Shown: positions 35,214 through 42,805, numbered from the stretch's first letter. The stretch is 64,000 nt of DNA from Paractinoplanes atraurantiacus (GCF_900215205.1 NZ_OBDY01000002.1:391867-455866), one strand, 5' to 3'. Notes: a model not told the origin generated them from the letters alone. Program-made: numbers and translations.

Positions 35214-35630
35214 ATGAACACCGAATCCGGAACCATGATGGGGCTGCACGACAGCGGCCAGATGCTCGCCGACCCGGGCCAGGACATCCGTGGCCGCAAG
35301 GTGCAGGATCGCGACGGCAACGACGTCGGGAAGGTCGACGACCTTCTGGTCGACACCGAGCATCAGAAGGTCAGGTTGCTTCGCGTCGAGCACGGCGGCC
35401 TGTTCGGAATCGGCGCCACCCCGGTCTTCATTCCGGTGGAGGCGGTCGAGCGGGTGACCGACGACGAAGTCGGCATCGACCGTTCCCGCATCCAGGTGGC
35501 CGACGCGCCGCCCTATGACCCAGAGTTGGTCGACCGGGACGAGTACTTCAACAAGCTCTACAACTACTACGGCTACGCCCCGTACTGGTCGCCCGGTTAC
35601 ATCCCGCCGTCACGCGGCTTCTTCCGCTGA
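35214..35630 (+). CDS. PRC-barrel protein with tyrosine-rich tail (paralogue A)
   Basis: 138 residues. PRC-barrel core: I-R-G-R-K-V-Q-D-R-D-G-N-D-V-G-K-V-D-D-L-L-V-D, V-R-L-L-R-V-E-H-G-G, F-I-P-V-E-A-V. The tail is aromatic: L-Y-N-Y-Y-G-Y-A-P-Y-W-S-P-G-Y, ending G-F-F-R. It is a near-twin of 37985-38401. RNA or protein binding is possible. GGAGA lies upstream of ATG 35214. A weaker half-matching GTCA repeat lies at ~35097. Confidence 0.78.
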   Translation: MNTESGTMMGLHDSGQMLADPGQDIRGRKVQDRDGNDVGKVDDLLVDTEHQKVRLLRVEHGGLFGIGATPVFIPVEAVERVTDDEVGIDRSRIQVADAPPYDPELVDRDEYFNKLYNYYGYAPYWSPGYIPPSRGFFR

Positions 35631-35646
35631 CACACCTTCGTCGGGT

Positions 35647-35677
35647 CGAGGTCCGGTGGCACAGCCACCGGACCTCG
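35647..35677. terminator. bidirectional hairpin terminator
   Basis: A perfect 14-bp inverted repeat (35647-35660 with 35664-35677, loop ACA) between two convergent genes; it abuts the stop codon of the minus-strand gene. Confidence 0.75.
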
Positions 35678-35965
35678 TCATTGCCGCAGCGGGTCGAGCT
35701 GGAACCGCACCTCGCCGTCATCATCCATACGGGCGTGCAAGGTCTTGCCGTCGAGCAGGCCGGCGGCTCCCTCCGCCACGAAGACCTCGAGGTTGTCACC
35801 CGCCTGATGGACGCGGTCACCCGGATGGGGCTTCGCGGCCAGCGACAGCCGCAGGAAACCTCGCGTCGGGCTGGGCGCAATCCGCAGATTGGCGCCGGGT
35901 GGGGCGTCCGGCAGCGCGGCGAAGCGCCGGATCGCCTGGGCGGCGTCGTCGGAGACGGCGAACAC
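35678..35965 (-). CDS. HesB/IscA-like protein lacking cysteines (paralogue 1)
   Basis: 95 residues with the A-type carrier fold pattern: F-A-V-S-D-D-A-A-Q-A-I-R-R, G-A-N-L-R-I-A, L-S-L-A-A-K-P-H-P-G-D, V-F-V-A-E-G-A-A-G-L-L-D-G-K-T-L-H-A. True IscA/ErpA proteins bind Fe-S with three cysteines (C and C-x-C); this protein has no cysteine at all, so it cannot be a classical carrier. GTG 35965 has GAGGAGG 6 nt upstream and matches the starts of the two paralogues. Confidence 0.7.
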   Translation of the reverse strand: MFAVSDDAAQAIRRFAALPDAPPGANLRIAPSPTRGFLRLSLAAKPHPGDRVHQAGDNLEVFVAEGAAGLLDGKTLHARMDDDGEVRFQLDPLRQ

Positions 35966-36044
35966 GGGTTCCTCCTCGGCCGGGGAAGGTACGGGTTTAC
36001 GGTGCGGACTCTCATCCACTGATGTGGAGGGCGGCCGGCGGTCC

Positions 36045-36062
36045 CATGACAATCTCGTGTCA
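36045..36062 (-). promoter_or_regulatory. GTCA direct-repeat box 12 with -10-like element
   Basis: Minus-strand TGACACGAGAT-TGTCATG (GACA then GTCA, 11-bp period), with CCTCCACATC 20 nt later. It is 80 nt upstream of the HesB-like start at 35965 and overlaps the stop of the next gene. Confidence 0.55.
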
Positions 36063-36398
36063 AACCGCCGGACTGCGCAGACCGCAAATCCTCAGCACTG
36101 CCTCGACGTGGGGCTGATAGTTGACCAGATTCAGGGCTTGACCGTGTCGGCTGAGTTCGTCGTGGCGTGTGGCGAGCACCCTGACGCCGGCGGCGCCGAG
36201 GAAGCCGACGTGTTCGAGGTCCACCACGACGGCTGCGGTGGCGTCTGCCTCAGCGTCGCCGAGCAACGCGTCCAAGTAGCCGGCGGTGTCTCTGTCGATT
36301 TCCCCGCGAATGGCCACGAGGGTGAAGTCCTTGTGGCGTTCGATCCTGCCCTCCAATGAGGGCTGGTTGTGGTGGTCGGCCGAACCTGTGAAGTCCAT
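36060..36398 (-). CDS. STAS-domain protein with Ala at the phosphosite
   Basis: 112 residues: F-T-L-V-A-I-R-G-E-I-D-R-D-T-A-G-Y-L, V-V-V-D-L-E-H-V-G-F-L-G-A-A-G-V-R-V-L, then L-N-L-V-N-Y-Q-P-H-V. Otherwise canonical, but D-S-x-G is G-A-A-G, removing the phosphoacceptor. ATG 36398 has GGGAGCG upstream. Confidence 0.75.
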   Translation of the reverse strand: MDFTGSADHHNQPSLEGRIERHKDFTLVAIRGEIDRDTAGYLDALLGDAEADATAAVVVDLEHVGFLGAAGVRVLATRHDELSRHGQALNLVNYQPHVEAVLRICGLRSPAV

Positions 36399-36499
36399 GA
36401 TCGCTCCCGCGTGCGGCGAACTGGAATGACACAGAAATCAGCATGACGGATGAGACCGGCTCTCCGGCGACGAATTCTTGGCAGTCTGGTGACGAACTG

Positions 36500-36531
36500 C
36501 GGGTGCCGGTAGCGGCCGCCACCGGCACCCG
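36500..36531 (-). terminator. hairpin terminator after HesB-like gene 2
   Basis: An 11-bp perfect inverted repeat (36500-36510 with 36521-36531, 10-nt GC-rich loop) just downstream of the minus-strand stop at 36548. Confidence 0.6.
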
Positions 36532-36547
36532 GGCCGCGTGCCGGCGA

Positions 36548-36835
36548 TCAGTGCGAAGCGTTGTCGAGCACGAACTGCACCCGCCCGTCATCCTCGGTGT
36601 GCGCGTCGATGATCTTGTCGTCGAGCAGGTCGCCGGCGCCGTCGGCGATGAACAGGGCGGCATCGCTGCCCGCCTGGAAGACGGTGTCGCCCGGCTCCGG
36701 CAACGGCGCTACGGCGATGCTCAGCGCGCTGTGGTCCTGATTGGCGGCGATCCGCAGGCCGGCGCCGTCCGGGACACCGGCCTGCGAGACGATGTGGCGG
36801 ATGGCGGCGGTGGCGCTGTCCGAAACAGTGAACAC
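36548..36835 (-). CDS. HesB/IscA-like protein lacking cysteines (paralogue 2)
   Basis: 95 residues: F-T-V-S-D-S-A-T-A-A-I-R, G-A-G-L-R-I-A, P-L-P-E-P-G-D-T-V, L-F-I-A-D-G-A-G-D-L-L-D-D-K-I-I-D-A, G-R-V-Q-F-V-L. No cysteine. GTG 36835 with GGGAGAACC upstream. Same family as 35678 and 44975; function unknown. Confidence 0.72.
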   Translation of the reverse strand: MFTVSDSATAAIRHIVSQAGVPDGAGLRIAANQDHSALSIAVAPLPEPGDTVFQAGSDAALFIADGAGDLLDDKIIDAHTEDDGRVQFVLDNASH

Positions 36836-36911
36836 GTCGGTTCTCCCTATGTACTGGTCGGGTTCTCGCCGCCCAATCTCGTCAGGGCATGTGTAGAGGT
36901 CCTCTCCGCCT

Positions 36912-36930
36912 CATGACGATCCCGCGACAT
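36912..36930 (-). promoter_or_regulatory. GTCA direct-repeat box 13 with -10-like element
   Basis: Minus-strand TGTCGCGGGAT-CGTCATG, 11-bp period, with TCTACACATG 20 nt later. It is 77 nt upstream of the HesB-like start at 36835. Confidence 0.6.
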
Positions 36931-36975
36931 CCGCTGTCCTGATTCGGTTCGTTTTCGTCGCGTCGTGCGTGGTCC

Positions 36976-37542
36976 TCACCCGGCGTCGCAGCGCAGGCTC
37001 GGTTCGGCTCGGGGCACGCTCGGCTGCACGATCACCTCGACGGTGATCGAGCCGGCGTCCTCGAAGGCGAAAGTGACGGGAACCCGGGTGCCGGCCATCA
37101 CGTCGCGTGTCAGGCCGACCAGGCGCACGTGGTAGGCGTCGAACACCGAGGCCGCGTGGGACGCATCGCCGGCCGGCACGGGATTCGCCGGTTCGAGAGT
37201 CAGTCGGTCCACCGTGTCGAACCGGCCGTCGCAGTCGTCGTCCCAGCGGATCTCGGCGTCGTGGGCCACCGGGCTCGACACGGATGTCAGCGTGTCCGGG
37301 TCCCGGCCATCGTTGCGCAGCGTCAGCCAGAGCCGTGCGTCCGCGCCGGCCGCGTAGTTCGCGTCGGGTGGCGCCTCCACGTGCACGCTGCGCAGCTCGA
37401 TGGGGCCGATCTCGGCGTTCGTGCCCATGACGCCTGCCTCATAGGTGCTCGGATCGGGGTCGGGGGAACAGGCGGTGAGGCCGGCCGCGACCAGGCTGGC
37501 GACGGCCGCTGTGCTGAGTGTGGTTCGCGTGAATGTGGCCAT
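36976..37542 (-). CDS. PCu(A)C-like lipoprotein
   Basis: 188 residues. Signal peptide with lipobox L-T-A-C. The fold pattern of periplasmic copper chaperones PCu(A)C: A-R-L-W-L-T-L-R-N-D-G-R-D-P-D-T-L, V-A-H-D-A-E-I, a D-x-D-x-D-G-R-F-D-like insert (D-D-D-C-D-G-R-F-D), Y-H-V-R-L-V-G-L, V-P-V-T-F-A-F-E-D-A-G-S-I. The methionines of the H(M)x10Mx21HxM copper motif are not present, so copper binding is doubtful; the aspartate-rich insert might bind calcium. ATG 37542. Confidence 0.65.
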   Translation of the reverse strand: MATFTRTTLSTAAVASLVAAGLTACSPDPDPSTYEAGVMGTNAEIGPIELRSVHVEAPPDANYAAGADARLWLTLRNDGRDPDTLTSVSSPVAHDAEIRWDDDCDGRFDTVDRLTLEPANPVPAGDASHAASVFDAYHVRLVGLTRDVMAGTRVPVTFAFEDAGSITVEVIVQPSVPRAEPSLRCDAG

Positions 37543-37589
37543 GCCTGGGCCTACCCGGTCCGAGGCGGCCGCATCCGGTTTCATGGTTC

Positions 37590-37607
37590 TGTCGCGAGAC
37601 CGTCATG
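37590..37607 (+). promoter_or_regulatory. GTCA direct-repeat box 14
   Basis: TGTCGCGAGAC-CGTCATG: GTCG at 37591 and GTCA at 37602. The first of two tandem boxes before the gene at 37693. Confidence 0.5.
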
Positions 37608-37630
37608 GGCACCGGCAGGTCCCCGCAGAT

Positions 37631-37648
37631 CGTCATGGATCTGTCATC
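37631..37648 (+). promoter_or_regulatory. GTCA direct-repeat box 15 with -10-like element
   Basis: CGTCATGGATC-TGTCATC: GTCA at 37632 and 37643; TCGCCAAG 20 nt later; gene start at 37693. It lies 41 bp (about four helical turns) after box 14. Confidence 0.6.
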
Positions 37649-37692
37649 GGGTCGCCGGTGCCTCGCCAAGGGCGCCCACGATCGTGGAACCC

Positions 37693-37959
37693 ATGGCTGT
37701 AGATCTGCTCACCGCCCTGGCCGCCGGACTGATCGTGGGTCTTGCCGCGCGGGCTGTGCCGGCGTGGCGCCATCTGCCGTTCTGGCTTGCGCCTGCGATC
37801 GGCTCCGTGGCCGCGGCCGCCGCGACACTCGCTTTGCACGCCACCGGGACCGCTGCGGGCGGGCAGCTCCGCGAGTGTTTCGCGCAGACCGTCTTCGCCG
37901 GCTTGGCCGTACTGGTCGCAGGGCGGAAAGCCGGCGGAAAACCGGCTCGCAGCCGATGA
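37693..37959 (+). CDS. GlsB/YeaQ-like small membrane protein (paralogue A)
   Basis: 88 residues: helices L-T-A-L-A-A-G-L-I-V-G-L-A-A-R-A, L-P-F-W-L-A-P-A-I-G-S-V-A-A-A-A-A and F-A-Q-T-V-F-A-G-L-A-V-L-V-A. Same pattern as 45964-46248 (L-V-T-A-L-A-V-G-A, T-P-F-W-V-P-L). Resembles GlsB/YeaQ/transglycosylase-associated membrane proteins. Cotranscribed with the PRC-barrel gene 25 nt downstream. Confidence 0.6.
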   Translation: MAVDLLTALAAGLIVGLAARAVPAWRHLPFWLAPAIGSVAAAAATLALHATGTAAGGQLRECFAQTVFAGLAVLVAGRKAGGKPARSR

Positions 37960-37984
37960 GCACCCACCGGAACAGGAGAAGCAC

Positions 37985-38401
37985 ATGAATACCAGTACCG
38001 GCACGATGATGCGACTGACCGACAGCGGTCAGAAGCTGGCCGACCCGGCCGACGATGTTCGCGGGCGCCGGGTCGTGGACAGCGACGGCCACGAGATAGG
38101 CAGGGTCGATGAGCTGCTGATCGACGCCGGGCAGCGGAAGGTGCGGGTTCTGCGCGTGGTGCATGGAGGGCTGTTCGGCGTCGGCGCCACACCGTTGTTC
38201 ATTCCCGTGGAGGCGGTGGAAAGGGTCACCGACGACGAGGTCGGCATCGCCCACTCGCGGGTCCGGATCGCCGAGGCTCCGGCATACGACCCCGAACTGG
38301 CCGACCGGGACGAGTACTTCACCGACCTGTACGGCTACTACGGCTACCTGCCGTACTGGATGCCCGGTTACGTGCCGCCCGCCCGGCGATTCTTCCGGTA
38401 G
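37985..38401 (+). CDS. PRC-barrel protein with tyrosine-rich tail (paralogue B)
   Basis: 138 residues, same length and order as 35214-35630: V-R-G-R-R-V-V-D-S-D-G-H-E-I-G-R-V-D-E-L-L-I-D, V-V-H-G-G-L-F-G-V-G, and the tail L-Y-G-Y-Y-G-Y-L-P-Y-W-M-P-G-Y ending R-F-F-R. ATG 37985 with AGGAGAAG upstream. Its 3' end overlaps the convergent kinase gene by 83 nt. Confidence 0.78.
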   Translation: MNTSTGTMMRLTDSGQKLADPADDVRGRRVVDSDGHEIGRVDELLIDAGQRKVRVLRVVHGGLFGVGATPLFIPVEAVERVTDDEVGIAHSRVRIAEAPAYDPELADRDEYFTDLYGYYGYLPYWMPGYVPPARRFFR

Positions 38402-39215
38402 AGGCGCCATATCCGGGCGCACCGGCCGCGACCGCGGCGAACAGCGCGGCGGCATGGTGCGCCGACGGGCGGTCGTAGGGTTCGCGGGCGGTGCACGCGC
38501 GGTAGAGCTCGACCAGCGGCGGGGGGAGGCCGCCGGGCCCGGGCAGTTCGGGGACGGGGGTGCAGGCCCGGGCGGTGAGGACCTGCTCGACGGTGGTGCC
38601 GGGCCAGGGCGGGCCACCGGTCAGGCAGGCGCGGAACACCAGGCCGAGGGCGTAGACGTCGCAGGCGTGGCCGGTCGGCTGGCCGCGCAGTTGTTCGGGC
38701 GCCAGATAGGCGGGGGTGCCCCAGACGTAACCGTCGGAGTCTTCGGTGGTTTCTCCGGGTGCGCGGGCCATGCCGAAGTCGGTGAGTTTCGCGCCGGTAG
38801 GCGACAGCATGACGTTGCCGGGCTTGACGTCGTGGTGGACCAAGCCGTGGTCGTGCGCGGACGCGAGGGCGGCGGCGATGTCGGCGCAGAGGCGGGCGGC
38901 GGCGGGCCAGGGCAGCGCCCCATGATCCTTGAGCCGGGTGTTGAGGGTGCCGCCGGTGACCAACTCCATGACCAGGAACGGCTCGGCGTCGCTGTAGTCG
39001 AGAAGCCGGACGATGTTCGGGTGTGCCAGCCGGGCCGCGGACAGCGCCTCGCGCCGCACAGCGGTGCGGCGCATCTGGTCGCGGGCGTCGTGCTCGTCGA
39101 GGAGCTTGAGCGCGACGGGCCGGCGCAGGACGTGGTCGTCGGCGTGGTGCACGACGGCCATGCCGCCGCGGGCGATCCTCGCGCCGAGGCGGTAGCGGCC
39201 GGCGAGCAGTGTCAT
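38319..39215 (-). CDS. Ser/Thr protein kinase (Hanks type, non-RD, no sensor domain)
   Basis: 298 residues. Gly-loop I-A-R-G-G-M-A-V-V, lysine in P-V-A-L-K-L-L, catalytic loop V-H-H-D-V-K-P-G-N-V (the usual HRD arginine is histidine), D-F-G-M-A-R, and G-T-P-A-Y-L-A-P-E. No transmembrane or PASTA domain, so cytosolic. ATG 39215 follows the promoter box by ~45 nt; upstream in-frame codons lie within the promoter. Substrates are unknown; STAS/BON/PRC neighbours are candidates. Confidence 0.85.
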   Translation of the reverse strand: MTLLAGRYRLGARIARGGMAVVHHADDHVLRRPVALKLLDEHDARDQMRRTAVRREALSAARLAHPNIVRLLDYSDAEPFLVMELVTGGTLNTRLKDHGALPWPAAARLCADIAAALASAHDHGLVHHDVKPGNVMLSPTGAKLTDFGMARAPGETTEDSDGYVWGTPAYLAPEQLRGQPTGHACDVYALGLVFRACLTGGPPWPGTTVEQVLTARACTPVPELPGPGGLPPPLVELYRACTAREPYDRPSAHHAAALFAAVAAGAPGYGASTGRIAGRAARNRASSTAGSRSSRTGR

Positions 39216-39259
39216 GCCTACCAAGATCGGCTGGTGATGTGGCGAGCGCCGTGCGGTGG

Positions 39260-39278
39260 CATGACGATCCCACGACAT
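39260..39278 (-). promoter_or_regulatory. GTCA direct-repeat box 16 with -10-like element
   Basis: Minus-strand TGTCGTGGGAT-CGTCATG, with TCGCCACATC 20 nt later. It drives the kinase gene (start 39215). Confidence 0.65.
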
Positions 39279-39303
39279 TCGCCGTGACATAGCTGGCCGG
39301 GCC

Positions 39304-39321
39304 GGTCGCACAAATGTCATG
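39304..39321 (+). promoter_or_regulatory. GTCA direct-repeat box 17 with -10-like element
   Basis: GGTCGCACAAA-TGTCATG: GTCG at 39305, GTCA at 39316; TCGCCATATG 20 nt later. It drives the BON gene (start 39385), divergent from box 16. Confidence 0.6.
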
Positions 39322-39384
39322 TAGGCGTGAGTGCGTCGCCATATGACGATGTGAGGCTGGAGTTCCCCGCTGAGGGAGGTCGTC

Positions 39385-39699
39385 ATGTACTACTGGTGGT
39401 ATCCCGACGGTTACAGCAGCCCGTGGCGCAACTCGCGCGCGGAGACACCCCGCACTGAGGCTACCGGTTCTGGGGACGGGCTCGTCCGGCTGGCCGAGGA
39501 GCTGCTGGCCGATCCGCGGATCCGCGGCCAGATCTCGCTCGACCTGCAGAACGGCGTCGTGATCCTCGACGGGCAGGTCGGCACGGAGCGAGCGCGCGAT
39601 CGGGCGACGGCTCTCGCCTGGTCGGCTCCCGGTGTGACCGACGTGTGCAACGCGCTGACCGTGTCGCACCGGCGATGGCCCTTCCGCCGGGCCGGCTGA
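39385..39699 (+). CDS. BON-domain protein with aromatic N-terminus
   Basis: 104 residues: N-terminus M-Y-Y-W-W-Y-P-D-G-Y-S-S-P-W, then BON: I-S-L-D-L-Q-N-G-V-V-I-L-D-G-Q-V-G-T-E-R-A-R-D-R-A, A-P-G-V-T-D-V-C-N-A-L. GAGG lies upstream. Related to 34785-35093. First gene before glucose dehydrogenase. Confidence 0.72.
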   Translation: MYYWWYPDGYSSPWRNSRAETPRTEATGSGDGLVRLAEELLADPRIRGQISLDLQNGVVILDGQVGTERARDRATALAWSAPGVTDVCNALTVSHRRWPFRRAG

Positions 39700-39771
39700 T
39701 CCGGTTTTCCGCGCTGTGCCGTGGGCAGGCGCATCACCGGCCCACACACCTGCGACGCTCGGGAGAGACAC

Positions 39772-40824
39772 ATGCGCGCTCTGACCGTGGTACCGCTCGA
39801 GGCCGGATCGGCCGCGGTTCGCGATGTCGCCGACCCGGAGCCCGGACCGGGGGAGATGCTGGTCGAGGGCGTTGCCCTGGGCATCTGCGGCACGGACCGG
39901 GAGATCACCGCCGGGCAGTACGGCTGGGCGCCGCCCGGCCAGGACCGGCTCGTGCTGGGCCACGAGTCGCTCGGGCGGGTGCGTACCGCCCCGGCCGGCA
40001 GCGGCTTCACCTCGGGCGACCTGGTCGTCGGTGTGGTGCGCCGGCCCGATCCGGAGCCGTGCGGAGCGTGCGCTCACGGCGAGTTCGACATGTGCCGCAA
40101 CGGCCGGTACACCGAGCGGGGCATCAAACAGATCGACGGGTACGGCAGTGAGCTCTGGACCGTCGAGACGGACTACGCGGTGAAGCTGGATCCCCGCCTG
40201 GAACAGGTAGGCGTGCTGATGGAGCCGGCGACGGTGGTCGCCAAGGCCTGGGAGCAGGTGGAGAAGGTCGGTGCGCGGTCGTGGTTCCGGCCCGAGCGGG
40301 TGCTGGTGACCGGCGCGGGACCGATCGGCCTGCTCGCCGCCCTGCTCGGCGTGCAGCGGGGCCTGGAGGTACATGTCCTGGATCTCGCCACTAAAGGGCC
40401 GAAACCGGAGGCGGTCGACGCGCTGGGCGCCCGTTACCATGCGGCCGGCGTCGAGGAGGCGACGGCGCATCTTCAACCGGACGTCATCATCGAGGCCACC
40501 GGCGTCTCCAGCGTGGTGTTCGAGGCGATGGCGAGCACCGCCGCGTACGGGATCGTCTGCCTTACCGGTGTCTCCCCAGTCGGTCGCAAGATCGCGGTCG
40601 ACGTGGGCGCCGCCAACCGGGAGATCGTGCTGGAGAACGACGTCGTGGTCGGATCGGTCAACGCCAACCTGAGCCACTACGCCGCCGCGGCGCAAGCGCT
40701 GGGCAATGCCGATGTCGATTGGTTGTCGAGGCTGATCACCCGGCGGGTGCCGCTGACGGATGTCGCCGGGGCGCTTCAGGCCCGTCCCGGTGACATCAAA
40801 GTCGTCGTCGATCTGACCGCGTAG
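39772..40824 (+). CDS. glucose 1-dehydrogenase-like zinc MDR enzyme
   Basis: 350 residues: I-C-G-T-D-R-E-I-T-A-G (catalytic zinc cysteine), G-H-E-S-L-G-R-V, structural zinc cysteines in P-C-G-A-C-A-H-G-E-F-D-M-C, and V-T-G-A-G-P-I-G-L-L-A-A. This matches the archaeal-type glucose dehydrogenase family (Gdh, with the E-x-A-T-V-V-A-K-A segment). It oxidises glucose to gluconolactone with NAD(P). ATG 39772 with GGGAGAG upstream. It lies 11 nt before the GH15 gene, giving a glycosidase plus glucose-oxidation pair. Confidence 0.85.
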   Translation: MRALTVVPLEAGSAAVRDVADPEPGPGEMLVEGVALGICGTDREITAGQYGWAPPGQDRLVLGHESLGRVRTAPAGSGFTSGDLVVGVVRRPDPEPCGACAHGEFDMCRNGRYTERGIKQIDGYGSELWTVETDYAVKLDPRLEQVGVLMEPATVVAKAWEQVEKVGARSWFRPERVLVTGAGPIGLLAALLGVQRGLEVHVLDLATKGPKPEAVDALGARYHAAGVEEATAHLQPDVIIEATGVSSVVFEAMASTAAYGIVCLTGVSPVGRKIAVDVGAANREIVLENDVVVGSVNANLSHYAAAAQALGNADVDWLSRLITRRVPLTDVAGALQARPGDIKVVVDLTA

Positions 40825-40835
40825 GGAGACTGGCC

Positions 40836-42653
40836 GTGCCGGGACGGATCGAGGACTATGCGCTGATCGGTGACCTGCAGTCCGCGGCCCTGGTCGGCCG
40901 GGACGGATCCGTCGACTGGCTCTGCCTGCCGCGATTCGACGCGCCGGCCTGCTTCACGGCCCTACTCGATGACGAGACGGCCGGCCACTGGCGCATCGCG
41001 CCGGCAGGCGGTGGTGAGGTCTCCTCCCGCCGGTATCGGGATGACACGCAGGTTTTGGAAAGCGAGTGGAGCACGAGCGACGGCGTCGTACGCCTGACCG
41101 ACTTCATGCCGCCCCGAGGCGAGGCCCCCGATGTCGTACGGATCGTCGAAGGGGTGTCCGGGACCCTGCCGATGCGCATGGAACTGTTGCTGCGCTTCGA
41201 CTACGGCCGGATCGTCCCGTGGGTGCGGCACGAGGGCCGGGATCTGGGCGCCGTGGCCGGACCGGACGCGGTGTGGCTGCGCACCGATGTGCCGCTGCGC
41301 GGGCGGGACAAGGCGACCGTCGCCGAGTTCACCGTGCGTGCCGGCGAAAAGGTGCCGTTCGTGCTCACCCACCAGGTTTCCCATCTGCGCCGGCCGGAAC
41401 CGGTCGATCCGTACCGAGCGCTGGAGGACACGCGGCGTTTCTGGCGGGACTGGATCGGCCGCTGCGACTACGACGGCCGGTGGGCTCCGGAGGTTCGGCG
41501 TTCACTGATCCTGCTGAAGGCATTGACGTACGCCCCGACCGGCGGCATCGTCGCCGCCGCGACCACGTCGTTGCCCGAGCAGCTCGGCGGCTCCCGCAAC
41601 TGGGACTACCGCTACTGCTGGCTGCGTGACGCCACCTTCACGCTTCAGGTCCTGCTCGGCACGGGATTCGAGGCCGAGGCGAAGGCCTGGCGGGAGTGGC
41701 TGCTGCGGGCCGTCGCCGGCGACCCCGCCGATTTGCAGATCATGTACGGCTTGGACGGCACCCGCCGCCTGCCCGAGTACACCCTGGACTGGCTTGGCGG
41801 GTACGAAGGCGCCGCACCGGTGCGGGCCGGCAATGCGGCCGCCGGGCAGTTGCAGCTCGACGTGTGGGGTGAGGTGCTCGACGGGCTGCATCTGGCCCGG
41901 GAGGCGGGCATCGCTGCCACCGAGGCGGGCTGGGACCTGCAACGTGCCTTGCTCGATTTCCTCGAGGGAAACTGGCGGCGGCCGGACAACGGCCTGTGGG
42001 AGGTCCGCGGCGACCGCCGGCAGTTCGTCCACTCCAAGGTCATGGCGTGGGCCGGCTTCGACCGGGCGGTCACCGCGGTGCAGCGGCACGGTCTGGACGG
42101 CCCGGTCGACCGGTGGCGTGCCGCCCGCGACCACATCCACGCCGAGGTGTGCGCCAAGGGCTTCGACACCGAACGCAACACCTTCACCCAGTCGTACGGG
42201 TCGGCCGCCCTTGACGCGGCCCTGCTGCTGATCCCGCGCGTCGGGTTCCTGCCGGCGCACGATCCACGATTCGTGGGCACCGTCGAGGCCGTTCAACGGG
42301 GTCTGAGCCGGGACGGCTTCTTGCTGCGTTACCGGCCCGAGCATGACAACGTGGACGGCCTGACCGGCGCCGAGGGCGTCTTCCTGGCGTGCTCGTTCTG
42401 GCTCGTCGACGCCTTGCACGCGGTCGGGCGCCGCACCGAGGCGGAGAAGCTGTTCGAGCGGCTGCTGGCCGTGCGCAACGACGTGGGGCTGCTCTCGGAG
42501 GAGTACGACCCGGTCTCTGGTCGCCAATTGGGCAACACCCCGCAGGCCTTCAGCCTTGTGGGCCTGGTCAATTCGGCGCGCCTACTCAGCGGCGCAGCCA
42601 CCGAGACAATGGCCGACGCGGCCGAGCAGCACACCTCGAGGCGAGGCCGCTGA
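40836..42653 (+). CDS. glycoside hydrolase family 15 (glucoamylase/trehalase type)
   Basis: 605 residues. The N-terminal beta domain begins I-E-D-Y-A-L-I-G-D-L-Q-S-A-A-L-V, then the (alpha/alpha)6 catalytic domain with R-N-W-D-Y-R-Y-C-W-L-R-D-A. The absence of a signal peptide and the length fit mycobacterial-type GH15 trehalases. It would release glucose from trehalose or maltooligosaccharides in the cytoplasm. GTG 40836 has GGGAGAC upstream. Next to glucose dehydrogenase. Confidence 0.87.
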   Translation: MPGRIEDYALIGDLQSAALVGRDGSVDWLCLPRFDAPACFTALLDDETAGHWRIAPAGGGEVSSRRYRDDTQVLESEWSTSDGVVRLTDFMPPRGEAPDVVRIVEGVSGTLPMRMELLLRFDYGRIVPWVRHEGRDLGAVAGPDAVWLRTDVPLRGRDKATVAEFTVRAGEKVPFVLTHQVSHLRRPEPVDPYRALEDTRRFWRDWIGRCDYDGRWAPEVRRSLILLKALTYAPTGGIVAAATTSLPEQLGGSRNWDYRYCWLRDATFTLQVLLGTGFEAEAKAWREWLLRAVAGDPADLQIMYGLDGTRRLPEYTLDWLGGYEGAAPVRAGNAAAGQLQLDVWGEVLDGLHLAREAGIAATEAGWDLQRALLDFLEGNWRRPDNGLWEVRGDRRQFVHSKVMAWAGFDRAVTAVQRHGLDGPVDRWRAARDHIHAEVCAKGFDTERNTFTQSYGSAALDAALLLIPRVGFLPAHDPRFVGTVEAVQRGLSRDGFLLRYRPEHDNVDGLTGAEGVFLACSFWLVDALHAVGRRTEAEKLFERLLAVRNDVGLLSEEYDPVSGRQLGNTPQAFSLVGLVNSARLLSGAATETMADAAEQHTSRRGR

Positions 42654-42706
42654 CGAAGCCCGGCATCGAGCGAACGCGCAGCGGACACGAACCGGCCGTC
42701 GCCGAA

Positions 42707-42724
42707 GGTCATGGAACTGTCACG
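42707..42724 (+). promoter_or_regulatory. GTCA direct-repeat box 18
   Basis: GGTCATGGAAC-TGTCACG: GTCA at 42708 and 42719. It is ~80 nt upstream of the lipoprotein start at 42806; TACGTT (42756) could be the -10. Confidence 0.55.
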
Positions 42725-42805
42725 AAGCCGTGCGGATTCCGCGGCTCGCCGGTCCTACGTTTGGCGGTGGTCCGCCTTGACGCGGCGACCGGATGCGGAG
42801 GTGCG

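Noticed and set aside
38368..40695. 775-codon minus-strand open frame
   Set aside because: Covers the kinase in the wrong frame and glucose dehydrogenase antisense; only shadow composition.
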